64,000 nucleotides of DNA from NCBI GenBank assembly GCA_003254925.1, contig QANZ01000236.1:21743-85742 (forward strand), written 5' to 3'. The stretch comes from Chamaecrista fasciculata (Eukaryota > Streptophyta > Magnoliopsida > Fabales > Fabaceae). The notes below the pieces were generated by a model. It was not told where the DNA came from and ran no database searches. It saw nothing but the letters and a program-made list of their open reading frames with translations. A program made the position numbers and the translations under genes. This document shows, one piece after another, positions 1 to 11,625 of the stretch (within the stretch, counting starts at the first letter, position 1; each line of letters starts with the position of its first letter).

Positions 1-392
1 TATAATTAGGGTTTGAGAGAAGAATAGGCAAGAAGGAGTTCTTGTGGGGGGATTCTTCTAGCGCCACCTCCAAAGTCTGAATTATCAAGAAGGAGTTCTT
101 GAAATTCAGAGGTCTGCAGATTGGTCCCAGAAATTCTTTTGAGAAAAGAATTTGGAGGCTAGCACCTCGGTGGTCAAAGAAACTGTCTGTGTGGATTACT
201 GGCAGAGGGAGAACTCTGGGAGTGGATCCGTGGAACTCGCCCCGTACAACCAAGTTTTGAAACTCTGAGGTATAACACTAACCAAAAGTTTTAAATTCTA
301 CTAGCGGATCCGTTCGGGAATCATAGGACCTAGGCGTTTTATTTTAATTTTATTTTTGCTTCCGCTGCCTTAGGCGCCTAGGATTCCCAACA
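1..392 (-). mobile_element. LTR fragment (copia-like fossil)
   Basis: Read on the minus strand, an LTR appears to begin at 392 with TGTTGGGAATCC and runs off the left edge of the window. The same sequence recurs in opposite orientation at 33114-33376, which is why I treat it as a repeat end. No coding part is joined to it except perhaps a short gag-start-like stretch at about 396-640 (minus). It is a broken fossil. The family assignment (Ty1-copia type) is a guess from the general look of the terminus, and age cannot be judged from one end. Confidence 0.5.
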
Positions 393-2440
393 TTAAGCAT
401 GCATATATTTAAATAATGGCGAATAGCAAGTTCGTAATCAAAGAGATTTTTAGAAGTTGAACTTATCTGGTAGAACCATGTTCGTAGTAGCGCCTGTATT
501 CACATTGGCGTCCGCGTTCCCATTGACGTCTACGTTTACGGCGGTGGCGCCCGTGCCGTTGGTGGCAGCTAACTTAATATAACTTGCACCCCGCTTGGTC
601 AGGACCGCCAACCGGTGTCATGGGACTTTTGATAAGGTGCTTGTACGTAGCGGTTATTGGAGCATGGTATTTTATGATAAAATACATTGGAGGTGTGAAT
701 TTTTCCTTACTAAGTCCTGCATCACTTTATCTCAATAAAAGTGTCCTTCTAAGACAGAAGCGGTTAAGCACGTGTACTTATGTGTATTGAGCAACATGTT
801 AGAGAAGAGACTCATTGACCATGTATATCATTGGTAAGAGCAATACAGAAACGTGATATGAAGAGACAAGCTTTTCTTAAAAGAAAATTTGCGAAAAGGC
901 CATGTGGTATGGCGATTCCAAGGATATGACAATGATTAAAAGAGGGGATGTAGTTAAGCTAATCAAACAGCAAGATAGAAATGATGAGCATGTGTATAAC
1001 ATATACTACATACAAAGGTACAATAATATAATTTATTTCCCCTTATTTTCGCAGCTAGAAATCCGCAGGAATAATTGACTCCAAAGAAAATCCTATTGGA
1101 AAACAAGAGAAGATTTGTAGTAATGATGATGAAATAAAATCAAGAAAATATACATACTGCATACGTGGTATGGTCCTTCACAAAAAATGATAATCAAAGA
1201 TAAGCTTTTACTTGGTCTATGTATCCATGCCCATACATATATATATATATCCTACTTGTCCAAAAGGACCCAGTAGGTTACTGATTATTCTCATAAGGTG
1301 AAAGCATAGGATGTCCTTAACACATACTGCAGTTTTTGTCAGAATTCATAAGTCATGAAACTAGCCCCGAGTAAAGTTGGGTATATCACCCAGCCAAGCA
1401 CTCTGGTTTTATCATTTGGGAACTTGTCAATTGATAAAATAGACTCCAAGCAAACATGAAGATACCATTATTAAACATGATTCAAAATAATAGCAAAAAA
1501 CCATCCAAAAATCAAACAAATTTCATAAGGAACTAATGGAAACGATTGTACTATGATTGTTGTAAAAACAATAAACTTCCTAGAATGATGATTTTTGTAA
1601 AATGGTTGTCCACACAACAGCAAGAATGTCATTGATCCATGACTTATATTTTTATTGCCTACAAAGAAAATACAAGCAGATAGTCTATTGTAGGTACAAG
1701 CATGTAAATATTTGTATAAAGAGAAAAAGGCAATTATAATTAGAAATAGGAAATTATAATTAGAAACAGACATGACCGCCATTTGACCAGCATATATTAG
1801 AGCATTTATAATCACAACACTAGATGTTTGACTCTTGTTAGCCCCTTTTCTCAAATACTTTAGCAGCGAAGAGGAGACAACAACTGCTCACTAAATTAAC
1901 TTCATTGTATATGGTTCCTTAGAGAATTCCAGAAGAGAGAAGAGAACTCTTGAGTGAATATAGTATACCCAAGTCAGCATTTGAATTCTTGAATAATAAA
2001 AAACAGTCAATTAAAATTTAATTTGTGGGTACATAAATTCTCTGTGCAACTGTACATATGGCATATACGGTTGAAATGGAAAAACCAACAGGCTTTTGAC
2101 GATGGCTTAGCAAATAGGCAAGCATGCATATTACTATATCAAAGTTTCTCACAAGCATATTGTCAAACACCTAGTAGGCATTCTATTGCCTTAGCAATTT
2201 CAAGTCTAAGTGATTGGAATAATATGTAGACTCAAAAATTAAACAAGCATGGAAGTATCACGGTTAAACCGAAATTTAATCAACAAAAAGAGAATCTGTG
2301 ATCAAGAAGAGCAAAGGCGAATTTGGGGCTATTATATTGATAATTGGTCATTCTATATCAAATAATAGTAGAATCCTATCCTTCCAATAAATAGCAAAAG
2401 CCAGCCAAAGATTAATCAAGTTTCAGCACTAATAGATAGA
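393..2440. other. Gene-poor spacer with possible gag remnant
   Basis: I see no convincing gene here. About 396-640 (minus) reads like the Asn/Val-rich start of a copia gag next to the LTR fragment and is treated as a fossil. The rest is AT-rich with a short AT microsatellite near 1240. The open frames at 1471-1854 and 2023-2229 have no recognisable domains and ordinary AT-rich composition, so I do not call them genes. Confidence 0.4.
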
Positions 2441-3215
2441 AAAGGGAAGAGATTACTCAGTGTTCGATCCAGGGGAACGATGATAGTGGAGAACAGTGGC
2501 AGAATTCTAGGTCTGTCCAGCAACAGCCTCTGCAGCGTTCGGCGGCATGAATGGCGGTGGCAGCGTTGGCGTCGGGTGGCGGAGAAAATAGCTCCGCCGT
2601 GGTGAAGCTCGGGCAACTTCTGACAGACACATCCTTCAGATCCGAGGAGGTGGAGAGCGGCGGAGGTCTTCCACAACCAGCCGGTGGCGGCAGCAACGGC
2701 GAACGAACCGGAGAAGAAAGCTCCGTCGTGTTGAAGCTCTGGCAACATCGTTAGGCGTATAAACGTCTCAGTTCCGGTGGCGAACCTCCGATCTGTCCGG
2801 CGACGGCGTCCGGCGGCGAAGACGTGATCATCGGCTCCGTCGCAAGGAGAGAAACAACGTCTGATTGTATGTGAAAGGGAGCTCGCGCAGGGTGCTTTTT
2901 TTCGACGGAGAACAGCGACGGATCTCCAGGCCTGACCAGCGACGGTGTCTGCGGCTTTTGGCGCGGAGACGGGACCGGTGGTGGCTGGCGGCGCGAACGA
3001 ATCAGAGAAAAAAGCTCCGTGGAGACGAAGCCGTGTGCAGCGTCGCGTGCGCCGTTTCTCCAGAGCTGACCGGCGATGGAGTCTGCGGCGTTCGGTGGCA
3101 GGACCGTGGCGGAAGCGACGGACGATGAGGGGGAGGAGCTCCGTGGTCGGCGTCGTGCATTCAAGGCCATGGCTGTGCCTTTGTGCGACGTCCAGTAAGG
3201 GCTGCGAAAAAAAAT
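2440..3215. repeat. GC-rich block of degenerate repeats
   Basis: This is a sharp GC-rich island in AT-rich DNA. Related phrases recur several times, for example ggagaaa..agctccg(t/c)cgtggtgaagctc and gaccggcgacggcgtctgcggc, at roughly 130-170 base spacing. Several frames stay open on both strands because of the composition (for example 2751-3170 minus and 2945-3247 plus), but their translations are low-complexity Arg/Ser/Pro with no domain. It could be the leader or promoter region of a retroelement or of a lost gene. I cannot tell which. Confidence 0.5.
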
Positions 3216-3271
3216 CCCTTTTCCCCCTTTTTTTTATTTTTTGTTAATAAATAATGATAATGAACTTGATA

Positions 3272-3273
3272 AT

Positions 3274-3306
<33 letters not shown>
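3272..3306. repeat. (AAT)n microsatellite
   Basis: About eleven AAT/ATA triplets in a row directly after the GC-rich block. Confidence 0.9.
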
Positions 3307-3307
<1 letters not shown>

Positions 3308-3435
3308 CTAGATAAATTCATAGCAAAGGCCAGTAAGCTTGAGAGTTATTATTTACTCCCTGGATCGAATAATTTCTCCATCTTTTCCTTGCTCAAAATT
3401 TTTAGAGGAACAAAGCTTTTGATTTGTTCCCCACN

Positions 3436-3562
3436 ATTAAGGATAAGTGAGTCACTATTTCTTTATTTGTGTAGGGCTCCTTGATGGCTTGTTGGCTTAT
3501 GGCGCGCTGGGCCAAGGGCATCTTCTGCCAATTGGGCCTCCTAATTATTGGGCCTATTATCA
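3436..3562 (+). mobile_element. LTR tail fragment related to the 28.7-kb element
   Basis: The run ending ...ttgggcct..ttattgggcctattatca closely matches the end of the LTR-like segment at 29240-29331, in the same orientation. Its left side starts near the single N at 3435, so the visible piece is short. It is a broken fossil. Confidence 0.5.
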
Positions 3563-4033
3563 CATATGACTCAACTTACTCAATATATATATATATATAA
3601 TATTATATTTATGTAAGAAGTGTCCAGGTAGACTGATAGTTGGCGAAAATTAATTTTATTATAAAATATTAAAAGAGAGAAAAAATAATAAAAAATTAAA
3701 TAACTTCTCATATTTCAAATAAAAAATTTACTATTAAAAATAAAACAAAAATAATAAGATATCATAAAAAGTTAATTTTTTATTAAAAATATAATAAAAT
3801 TTCTTTTTTAATTTTAAAATTTTAATAATTATTAAATTAAATTTAATCTTTATATGTCCGTTAAGACATACAAAATACATTAATATCTTATATTATATGG
3901 CTCCATCCCTTTCTGGTCGTCCATGTTTAAAATTATAGTCTATGGAATAATAAATAAGAGAAAATTTACTATTTGGTCTCTCTTTCTTTACTAAGTTAAC
4001 AATTTAGTCACTTATTTATTTTACATACATATT
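3563..4033. other. AT-rich spacer with MITE-like debris
   Basis: No gene is visible. Near 3955 a piece reading gagaaaatttactatttggtc resembles the ends of the Mutator-like family found whole at 17343-17894. Confidence 0.4.
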
Positions 4034-4126
4034 TGCGTGCCTATTAGGGCACGCAAAGCCCTAGTATATATATATATATATACTAGGGGCTTGGCGTGCC
4101 CTAACGGGCACGTGTTAGGGCACGCC
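4034..4126. mobile_element. Two convergent Helitron-like 3' ends
   Basis: On the plus strand a hairpin (4034-4055, tgcgtgcc..gggcacgca) is followed by aagccCTAG ending at 4064. On the minus strand a 13-bp perfect hairpin (stems 4093-4105 and 4114-4126) is followed by aagcccCTAG ending at 4083. Both abut the same (TA)n tract at 4065-4082. A GC hairpin a few bases before a terminal CTRR next to T is the hallmark of a Helitron 3' end. The two hairpins are related in sequence. No Rep/helicase coding region is visible, so any such elements are non-autonomous. A single palindromic element is the alternative reading. Confidence 0.45.
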
Positions 4127-6142
4127 AATATGCATATAATGTTTGAATTGATTTAAAGTTAAAGATTATATAAAGTTTTTATATTGATAAATGAGTAAAC
4201 TTGGGACCAATTTGAAATTTCCTGATACATTTGGGACTAATTAGAAATTTTGACTTAATGAGAATGAACATGGGTGATTTTTTTTTTTTTACATAAGAAT
4301 GAACCTGGGCTGGCTAGAGAAAAGTAGGTGATTTGTTTTTTCTTTTTTAATTTTTTAATTCAATAATTTTGACCAACCATAAAGGGGTAGAGCCATATAA
4401 TATAGTATAGATATATATTAAATATATAATTTTAAGGAGATCGTGACAAAATCTTAAAGTTAGATATAATAGTATCAAGTGAAAATCTATTATTTGGTCA
4501 CTCGATTTTACAATTTCATAAATTTGGTCCCTAAATAATGAAGAACATTATTTAGTCCCTGACTAATTACAAATGTTAATTAGTTAGTCCTTGAAACCTT
4601 TATTTATTAGTTAAATGGGTGACATAGTTGTTAAATAAATGCGCATGTGTCACCACTATGTCACATATATATTGATATCATATGTACAAAAAGCGAAAAG
4701 AATATAATGGTCACAATATCTCTCAGTTTCAATCTATGTTAATTTCTCTTAAGTTTTACGGTCACAACAACTAGGGTTCAAGAACATTATCACAAGCTAC
4801 GATTCATTTTTTTGCCTTCCCTTCTTTCTTCAAATATGAGTTATACATGTTGGAAAATTGACCGCAATGAGTTTGAATCTTATTCTCATCATTTTTATCG
4901 ATCGGTATGAAGATAGTAGTAACAGTGGTACCTTAGTTTAAGTTTAGATTTGTATTTTTTTATATAATTAAGATGCTAAATATAGTCATGCCAACAATTA
5001 ATATTCATCTTATCATGTTAACTAACACATATCATCTCTTAGAATTAAATAATTGATGTGAAGATTCAAAGACGAGTGATTTATTTTGAATTTTTAGGTA
5101 TTAAATCATTGACTCAATTTCTATGAAAAGAAATCATTGACTCAATAAAAATTGAGGTACCACGCTACTATCAATATATATATATATATGTCACTAATTT
5201 CTTGATTGCGACAATTGGTTTGGGTGAAAACTGATCATTCTGGCTTTCAAAAGAAGCTTGATGATTTGAAAGATGCATGCATGATACTCAATTTAGCTTA
5301 CTATCAAGATGCTTTTCATTGACATGATGAGAATCTTGCCTTTACATATTGAGATTCCAATTCAAGATGTGAAATCTCAACCTCGCTCCTCCCATATGTA
5401 ACTATTACTTTAAAAATACTTTTGAATTTTATGAGAATTTGCGATTAGGTAATTTGATATCACATGTATGAATCATTTTCATGAATACAATTTTCGGGAG
5501 AACTTTTCATTTTTCGTTCTTTTTTTTTTTTGCAAATTAAAGCATTATTCATGACGCCCCTTTTAATTTCTCATGTCGTTTTTTTTTATCCTTATTTGAT
5601 CAATTTATTAATCTTCTAATAGATTCGTATGTTAGATAGAGTTGTTGACTTAAATGAATTAGAAAATAATATTATAGCGCTTTGAAATGAAACCCCTTAA
5701 ATTATAATTAATAATACTTCATGATTCAAATACTTATGATAGGATGGTTAATTAAAAGAATGAACTCCCTTCTCGTTCCAAATTATCAATATCTCTAGAT
5801 TATATTAACTAGGTCAACTATAGTATGATCTTTGGCTTCAAATGTTCTTAAAACATCAATTTTATTAATTTAAAAAAGAAATATACACACACACACATCT
5901 AATACTTCAGTTAATTTAGGGAATTTCAACAATGAAGAAAGAGAATTTAAAGATTTTTTTTTTGGGTACCTGGTCCCCATATATGTTGGAGCTAGAGGAG
6001 TTAATTATGATATATATATATATATATATAGTATACACACATATATATAGGCTTTAGAATCTTATGTTAGTCTACCTTCAAAATTATATAATTCATCATA
6101 TTAGCATTTAATATTCTTTAAACAGTGGTATAAGGTTAACAA
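4127..6142. other. AT-rich spacer with inverted-repeat element debris
   Basis: No gene is seen. About 4470-4640 carries the tattatttggtcactc... / ...ttagtccttgaa phrases typical of the ggtccct-type MITEs. AT microsatellites occur at 5175-5190 and 6010-6030. Open frames are short and lack domains. Confidence 0.5.
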
Positions 6143-6416
6143 CTATGAAGTATCGACACTTCATTTCGACAGCGTGTCGCTGTGTCAGACATATGTCCGT
6201 GTCCGACATCCGTACGACACCCGCACGATACATATTCATAAGTTTCAAAATGTAAAACATTTTTTGTGACTTTATCATGACAAACAATAGAAAATAATAT
6301 CATATATGACATATAATGTGCATAGATATTATAATTTTTAAAATTTTTATCAAAATTTATAAATTTTTAATTATTTTTATATATAAATATGTCGTGTCTT
6401 GTCGCATAATAATGTG
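6143..6416 (+). mobile_element. CTATGAAG-type MITE, left part
   Basis: It starts with CTATGAAGTATCGACAC followed by a GC-rich block of gtgtcg/cgacac motifs and an AT-rich middle. This is the same order as the complete copy at 57510-57801. The right half is missing here because the Mutator-like element beginning at 6417 interrupts it. The GTGT-rich tract at 14150-14205, just beyond that element, is the likely remainder. Confidence 0.65.
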
Positions 6417-6853
6417 GAGAAAACTTACTTTTTGGTCCCTCAATTGTTACTGGGTCAACGATTTGGTCCCTAAATTGTGGGAAACTACAACTCAGTCCCT
6501 CAATTGTACACTTCCGTCTACGTTTTGGTCCCTCACATGTGGTCCGTCAGTCATGGAGCTGTTAAGTGATGATGTGTCACAGTTAAGTGCTTAGGTGGCT
6601 GTTAAATGTTGAGTTGGAATCCAAATAATATATCATACTCTTTTTTCATTTACACCTCATAAAAAGGACTTGTATGCAATATATTATAACATTTCAATAT
6701 GAAACACAAAAAAAAAAAACCAAGGGCCATTCTGAAATTTTCATGCTCCCTTCTTCTTCATCTTCTTCCTCAACGCGTAGAAATTTTGAAAGAAAACTTG
6801 AGTTCCTCAACGTTACAAGTTATTGCTGCATTAACCCAAGGCTTGAGATTAGA

Positions 6854-6953
6854 TCGCGGCGGTGATCCTCGAGCACACATTGTCGACCTCGAACAGCGGC
6901 ACTAGGATCCTCGGCGTCGGAATCCTCTTGATTCCGTACGACCGGTTTTCGAC
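6854..6953 (-). pseudogene. U-box E3 ligase fragment, downstream half
   Basis: Read on the minus strand from 6953 this encodes VENRSYGIKRIPTPRI followed by LVPLFEVDNVCSRITAA and then a stop. That is the segment that follows RMIQDWC in plant U-box/ARM proteins of the PUB20/PUB21 kind. It continues the fragment at 13430-13630, from which it is separated by the CACTA transposon; the GAC target duplication supplies the Val codon at the junction. It is a captured, non-functional piece of a host gene: the ARM repeats are absent. Confidence 0.75.
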
Positions 6954-7580
6954 CACTACAAAAAAACCGGAATTTAGCGATGGTTTAGAGTCGGGTTTAG
7001 CGACGGTTTTGACCGTCGGCAGAGATCTAGCGACGGTTGCCGAAACCGTCGTTAAACACAGCGTCAGGAGCCTTTTAGCGACGGTTTTATCAACCGTAGG
7101 GATAACCGTCGCTAGATAAACCTTAGCGACGGTTGCGACCGTCGCTAGACTCAGCCAAATTCGCTCTCCCTAAACTTATTTGGCGACGGTTATAAGCGTC
7201 GCTGGATACCGACGCTTATAAGCGTCGCTAAAACAAGGTAAATTCCGATCTCCCTACTTGATTTAGCGACGCTTATAACCGTCGGCATCTAGCGACGCTT
7301 ATAACCGTCGCTAGAAATATTCTTCATTTTTTTTTTATAAATTGCAATAAAATTAAAATTAACCTAAAATTAATTTTAAATTAAAATCAACTTTACAAAA
7401 GATAAATTGACAACAATCTTGAAAATTTCATAAAATACCAAATTTATGTTATTAAAGTTAAAACATTACAAAAGTCATAACATATATAAGGCAAAGCGTC
7501 ATCCTAACAACATCACAAACGTATATATGCATAATCATCCTAACAATTAAATATCAAAGTGATTTCAAAATATTATATGT

Positions 7581-10489
7581 TCACAGTGGCGATGGGTCAT
7601 GACTAGCTCCAGATGATGGTCTATTTTCTCTTGGTGATGCTTCTGTGCTGTCTACATCAGGTGGCTGTAAAAAAATTTGAAAAATTGTAAGAATACATAA
7701 ATATATATATATATAAAATTACTATAGCATATCAATCATTGAAAAGATAAATACTTACTAGACCAAGAAGCGAGGAAGGAATCTTAAGTCCCATATGCTC
7801 AACTAGATACTTAAGTATGCCATCTGTTCGAGCTTGCTCACGAGCTCTTTCAATTTGCTCACGAGCTCTCTCAGCTTGCTCACGAGCTTTCTCAGCTTCT
7901 CTCTCAGCTTGCTCACGAGCTCTCTCAGCTTGCTCAAGAGCTCTCTCAGCTTGTTCACGAGCTCTCTCAGCTTCTAATATTTCAAGCTTTTGTTGCATTG
8001 AAGCTAACTCAGATCTCATAGAAGCATTATTTGAAGTTTCACCAATACCAAAACTTGAGTTATGGAAACGGAAAACTTTTGAGGGACATGGCCCCGTTCC
8101 CAAACCACGCACTCTTCCAGAATGTTCTTTTCCAAGAACTTGACCAAGTGCATCATTTGATGAAACTATAGGAGTGTATGATGGTTGAGATTGTTGTTCA
8201 GCAAGCTTCTCTTCAATTTTTTCCTAAAAAGAAATTGTAATGTTAAACCTTAAAGAGGCTGCAATAAGCAAATAATGAAATTAGACAACATGTTAACCAA
8301 CTAACTTAAACACATTACATCTTGACATCATGACTAATTGAACAGTCAAAACCAAAGGCAGCAACGTGTTTAAATTGTAATCCAACTAAAAGGAGAAATG
8401 GACAGTTAGAGAAGTTAGCTTCTTAGTTGCTAAAAGGGGTACTTCTCCAAGTTTAGTGAATCAGTTCTGATTTTATCTATGCAGGCTTCTGCATTATTTA
8501 GTAATTCAGCATAATAAATTTGGTTACCAAAAATCATAAGTTATCAACACCTTTTGTTTTTCCCAACCAAAATCACTAAACAACTTTAAAATTTCCATCA
8601 CTTTCTCCTCAACTAAACAGGCTTTTAGTAGCCCTATAAACCAAAGGTTCAAATTGAAAAGCAGACACTCTCAGCACAATTTTCTACGCAGAAGACAACA
8701 CAGGACAGGAGCTTCACTAAAAACAAAATTCCATGAAACCCAAATAAAAGCATAGCTAATTCAGACATTGATTTCCCAGCATAAGTTACCAGCATTGTGG
8801 AAACGCTCAAACATAAGAGAAACAAAGAAACCTGGCATTGGATAGGTCAGTACTCTCTCAGCCTCAACAAAGAAAATCACACCCACATAACTGAAGCCAC
8901 TTTAAAAATCACACACAAAAATCACACACAAAAATCACACCCAAATATAGGAGGCTAGAACATATTAGGACATCCTCGAAATGACCATTTAAACATAACT
9001 AAAACTCCAGCCACAAAACCAGAATTTTGCATTCAAGAAATTGAGTTTCAATAGCACAAAAACAGAAACTTGCACAAATCCAAATATGGCTTAAAAGTGC
9101 TAAAATGACCACTTAAATCCATCCAAATCCAGCTTCTCACTAATCCATGCCCTTAATCATGCCCTTACACAACATCCTCCCCTATATATATATATAAATT
9201 CACATTACCCCTATACATATATGATTTAGCCCTTACCACTATTGCTCGTGTCTCCTCGTTCGCATAGCTCCCATCTTTTCTCTTTTGAGCATTTATATAA
9301 ACTTCCGCACGACCCACCTTTTCACCACCTCGTTCCGTCTCCTATAAAACAAATATAAAATTAGAAATAAAATAACATCTTAGTTAAAACTAAAGCACTA
9401 AGTCAAAATTAAAGTTCACATCACCATCTCATCTTTTCTTCGAGCATAACTTTTTGATCCTCCAGCGTGAGGATACTTCAATTTACTACGATTTTGCTTG
9501 TTTTTCTCGCTCATTTCCTACATAAAGAGATAAGGACTTGAGACTATAAATCACAAGGAAGAAACAAAAAAATCTAAGAAATTAACAAATAAATTACAAT
9601 GCATTTTGCTGATAGTCGATAATCTACAAAACTTATCCATTGGTCTTCAGATACTTTATTCGGACGATTAGCCAAAATTGTTTCTCGAGAATCGAATTCA
9701 CCAAACTTCTGCTTGAAAAGTCGACTTCTATAATCTTTTCGACGCTGACCTAGTGTTTTCCAAGCCCAGTCCAATCCCTCACTAGTCTCAAAAACAATCT
9801 TGCTCTGCAATTAAAATCATTAACCAAAACCTCTTTAAATAAGTTGAACATATAACAATTAGTAATCATTAAGAAAATTATATACCTGTATCAATGTCAA
9901 TGCATCATTGATATATTTCTCGGGTACTGTCCTCCAATCAAAAAAATGAAGTGGAACCAAATCAGTGTCAGTGGCAAGATCTCCTAACCAAACTCCAACT
10001 ATACCACCGCCGTTTTTAGTCCCTTGTCCATATTCATTCAATGGACACTTAATCCTTTTTCCTTCTTCTAAATTCCACAATTGTGATGCCTTCATGTTTC
10101 CCCACCCATCTTTTCCATTGGCATCTGTGATGCAAAAAAGAAAAAAATATTAATATATTTAAATTCCATTATATATATAACAATGCTTCATATCTATTGG
10201 ACATTCACTTACACAAAACTTGAACACGCCAATCACTTTCCATTTAACGATTAGCTGGAGTTATTGGTGTGAAGGAAGTCTCATTAGCAGTTGTATCATC
10301 TTGTGTTTGGGAAGTGGAATTCACATGTTGAGAAGTGGACTCAATGTGTTGAGGAGTAGAGATAGCGTGTTGAGAAGTTGAATCAGCACGCTGTGAAGTG
10401 GCGTCAACTTGCTCGGAGATTGAGCCATGTATTTTTTGAGCAATTTTGGCTACCTTTGCTCGAGACGATCGTGGTCGTTTAGGTGGCAT
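7581..10489 (-). CDS. CACTA TNP1-like protein (Transposase_24 family), interrupted by one stop
   Basis: The reading is joined from seven exons on the minus strand: 10489-10213, 10124-9886, 9804-9598, 9517-9425, 9341-9237, 8223-7759 and 7664-7581. All junctions are GT/AG and phases agree, giving 490 codons. The N-terminus (MPPKRPRSSRAK) is basic, followed by STSQH/STPQH-like repeats. Exons 2-4 hold the plant transposase-associated region (DWRTVPEKYINDAL, DWAWKTLGQRRKDYRSRLFK, KNKQNRSKLKYPHAGGSKSYA). Exon 6 has the typical GLGTGPCPSKVFRF and a charged coiled coil of AREQAER repeats. Such proteins are thought to bind subterminal repeats and assist transposition. Codon 82 is an in-frame TAA immediately followed by ATG, so the gene is either dead or makes an N-terminally shortened protein. 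A non-coding first exon probably lies at about 13039-13265 (donor at 13038), leaving a 2.5-kb 5' intron. Confidence 0.8.
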
Positions 10490-11385
10490 CCTGAAAGAAA
10501 ATATACAAGTTTAGCGAGAAATATGAGTACCAAAGTTATCAAAAGTGAAAGATGCAAATATCAAAATCAAAGTTAAGAATGTAGATATAATTAAAACAAC
10601 AAATCAAATTGAGCTAAAACATCAACGAAAAACAAGACAGTATGAAAAGTAAGAACTGAAGTAAATATAATACACCATTGAATCAAAATAAAGTACTAGA
10701 AGAAAAGTTATGATGTTTAATTCCATAATTTTAAATCATCTAGCCTAAAAAAGTTATGATGTTTAATTCCATAATGTGGGGATTCATTATTTCAAGTAAC
10801 AAATGGATCAAGTGATGCATTGGTATTACTACATAAAAGTATGGTTAATGGTTAATGTAAGTACCTTTGTCAAAGTTGGAGTATTTGTTCTCTTGTATTG
10901 ACAAGCCTTTTACAACAAGTTCAGACGTCACCTCCTTGTCACTCTGAGCAACAACACAAGATAATAAGCACCTGAAACCACAAAGAACATAGTGCACATA
11001 GCAACATAAATTCAGAGTTAAAATAGTGCACATAGCAACTTTAACTAAAGAACTTGGATTATCTTTCTCTAATTATAGAGAATTTTAGAGGCAGCCAACT
11101 TTAGAAGATCTGATTTCAAATAAAAGCTAATGGTTATAGAGAAAAAAAACACACACAGCATCTGAGATTATTAGGTGGTAAAGGCATATTAAGATTTAAG
11201 AATCCTATGTTTGTGTTTGGGTGAGGGAAGGAACAAAACACAAACTGGCAAAATTAAATCATATTAAATTAATTTAAACTCGTCCTAATTCCTCTTCTTT
11301 CCCTGATCACCACCACCCAACTCCTAATTCCCATATCCCATTTCATCTACCTAATTCCTCAACCAATGACAACGACCATCACTCA

Positions 11386-11625
11386 ATGCTCTCATCTCAC
11401 AAGAGAGGCCTGCAATTGCAACATAATGAGGACCATCATCATCACAATGATCCCAATTGGACTAATACTGTGAAGAAGAAGATTAAGGTGGAGAATGATA
11501 TTGATCATGCTCATCATCATCATCATCACCAATTCATCAAACCACTTGAGGAAGATCACATTGAGCAAATGATTCAGGAGTTGCTTTATTATGGCTCTGT
11601 TGAGCTCTCCTCTGTCATGGACTAG
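11386..11625 (+). CDS. Small His-rich hypothetical protein inside the CACTA element
   Basis: This is a 79-residue frame on the strand opposite the TNP1-like gene, within that gene's 5' intron. It has two His clusters (HHHH near residues 17-20 and a six-His run near 44-49), a KKKIKVE basic patch and an ordered acidic C-terminus (PLEEDHIEQMIQELLYYGSVEL). The non-repetitive, helix-like C-terminus looks like a real protein rather than a chance frame. I do not recognise the family with certainty. It may be a host gene fragment captured by the transposon, and an upstream ATG at 11366 is out of frame. No promoter could be assigned. Confidence 0.4.
   Translation: MLSSHKRGLQLQHNEDHHHHNDPNWTNTVKKKIKVENDIDHAHHHHHHQFIKPLEEDHIEQMIQELLYYGSVELSSVMD

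Noticed and set aside
2751-3170. 139-codon minus-strand frame in the GC-rich block
   Set aside because: Several frames on both strands are open here from composition alone. The translation is Pro/Ser/Arg low complexity.
7817-8143. 108-codon plus-strand frame with CSRALSA repeats
   Set aside because: It is the antisense shadow of the coiled-coil repeat in the TNP1-like gene.
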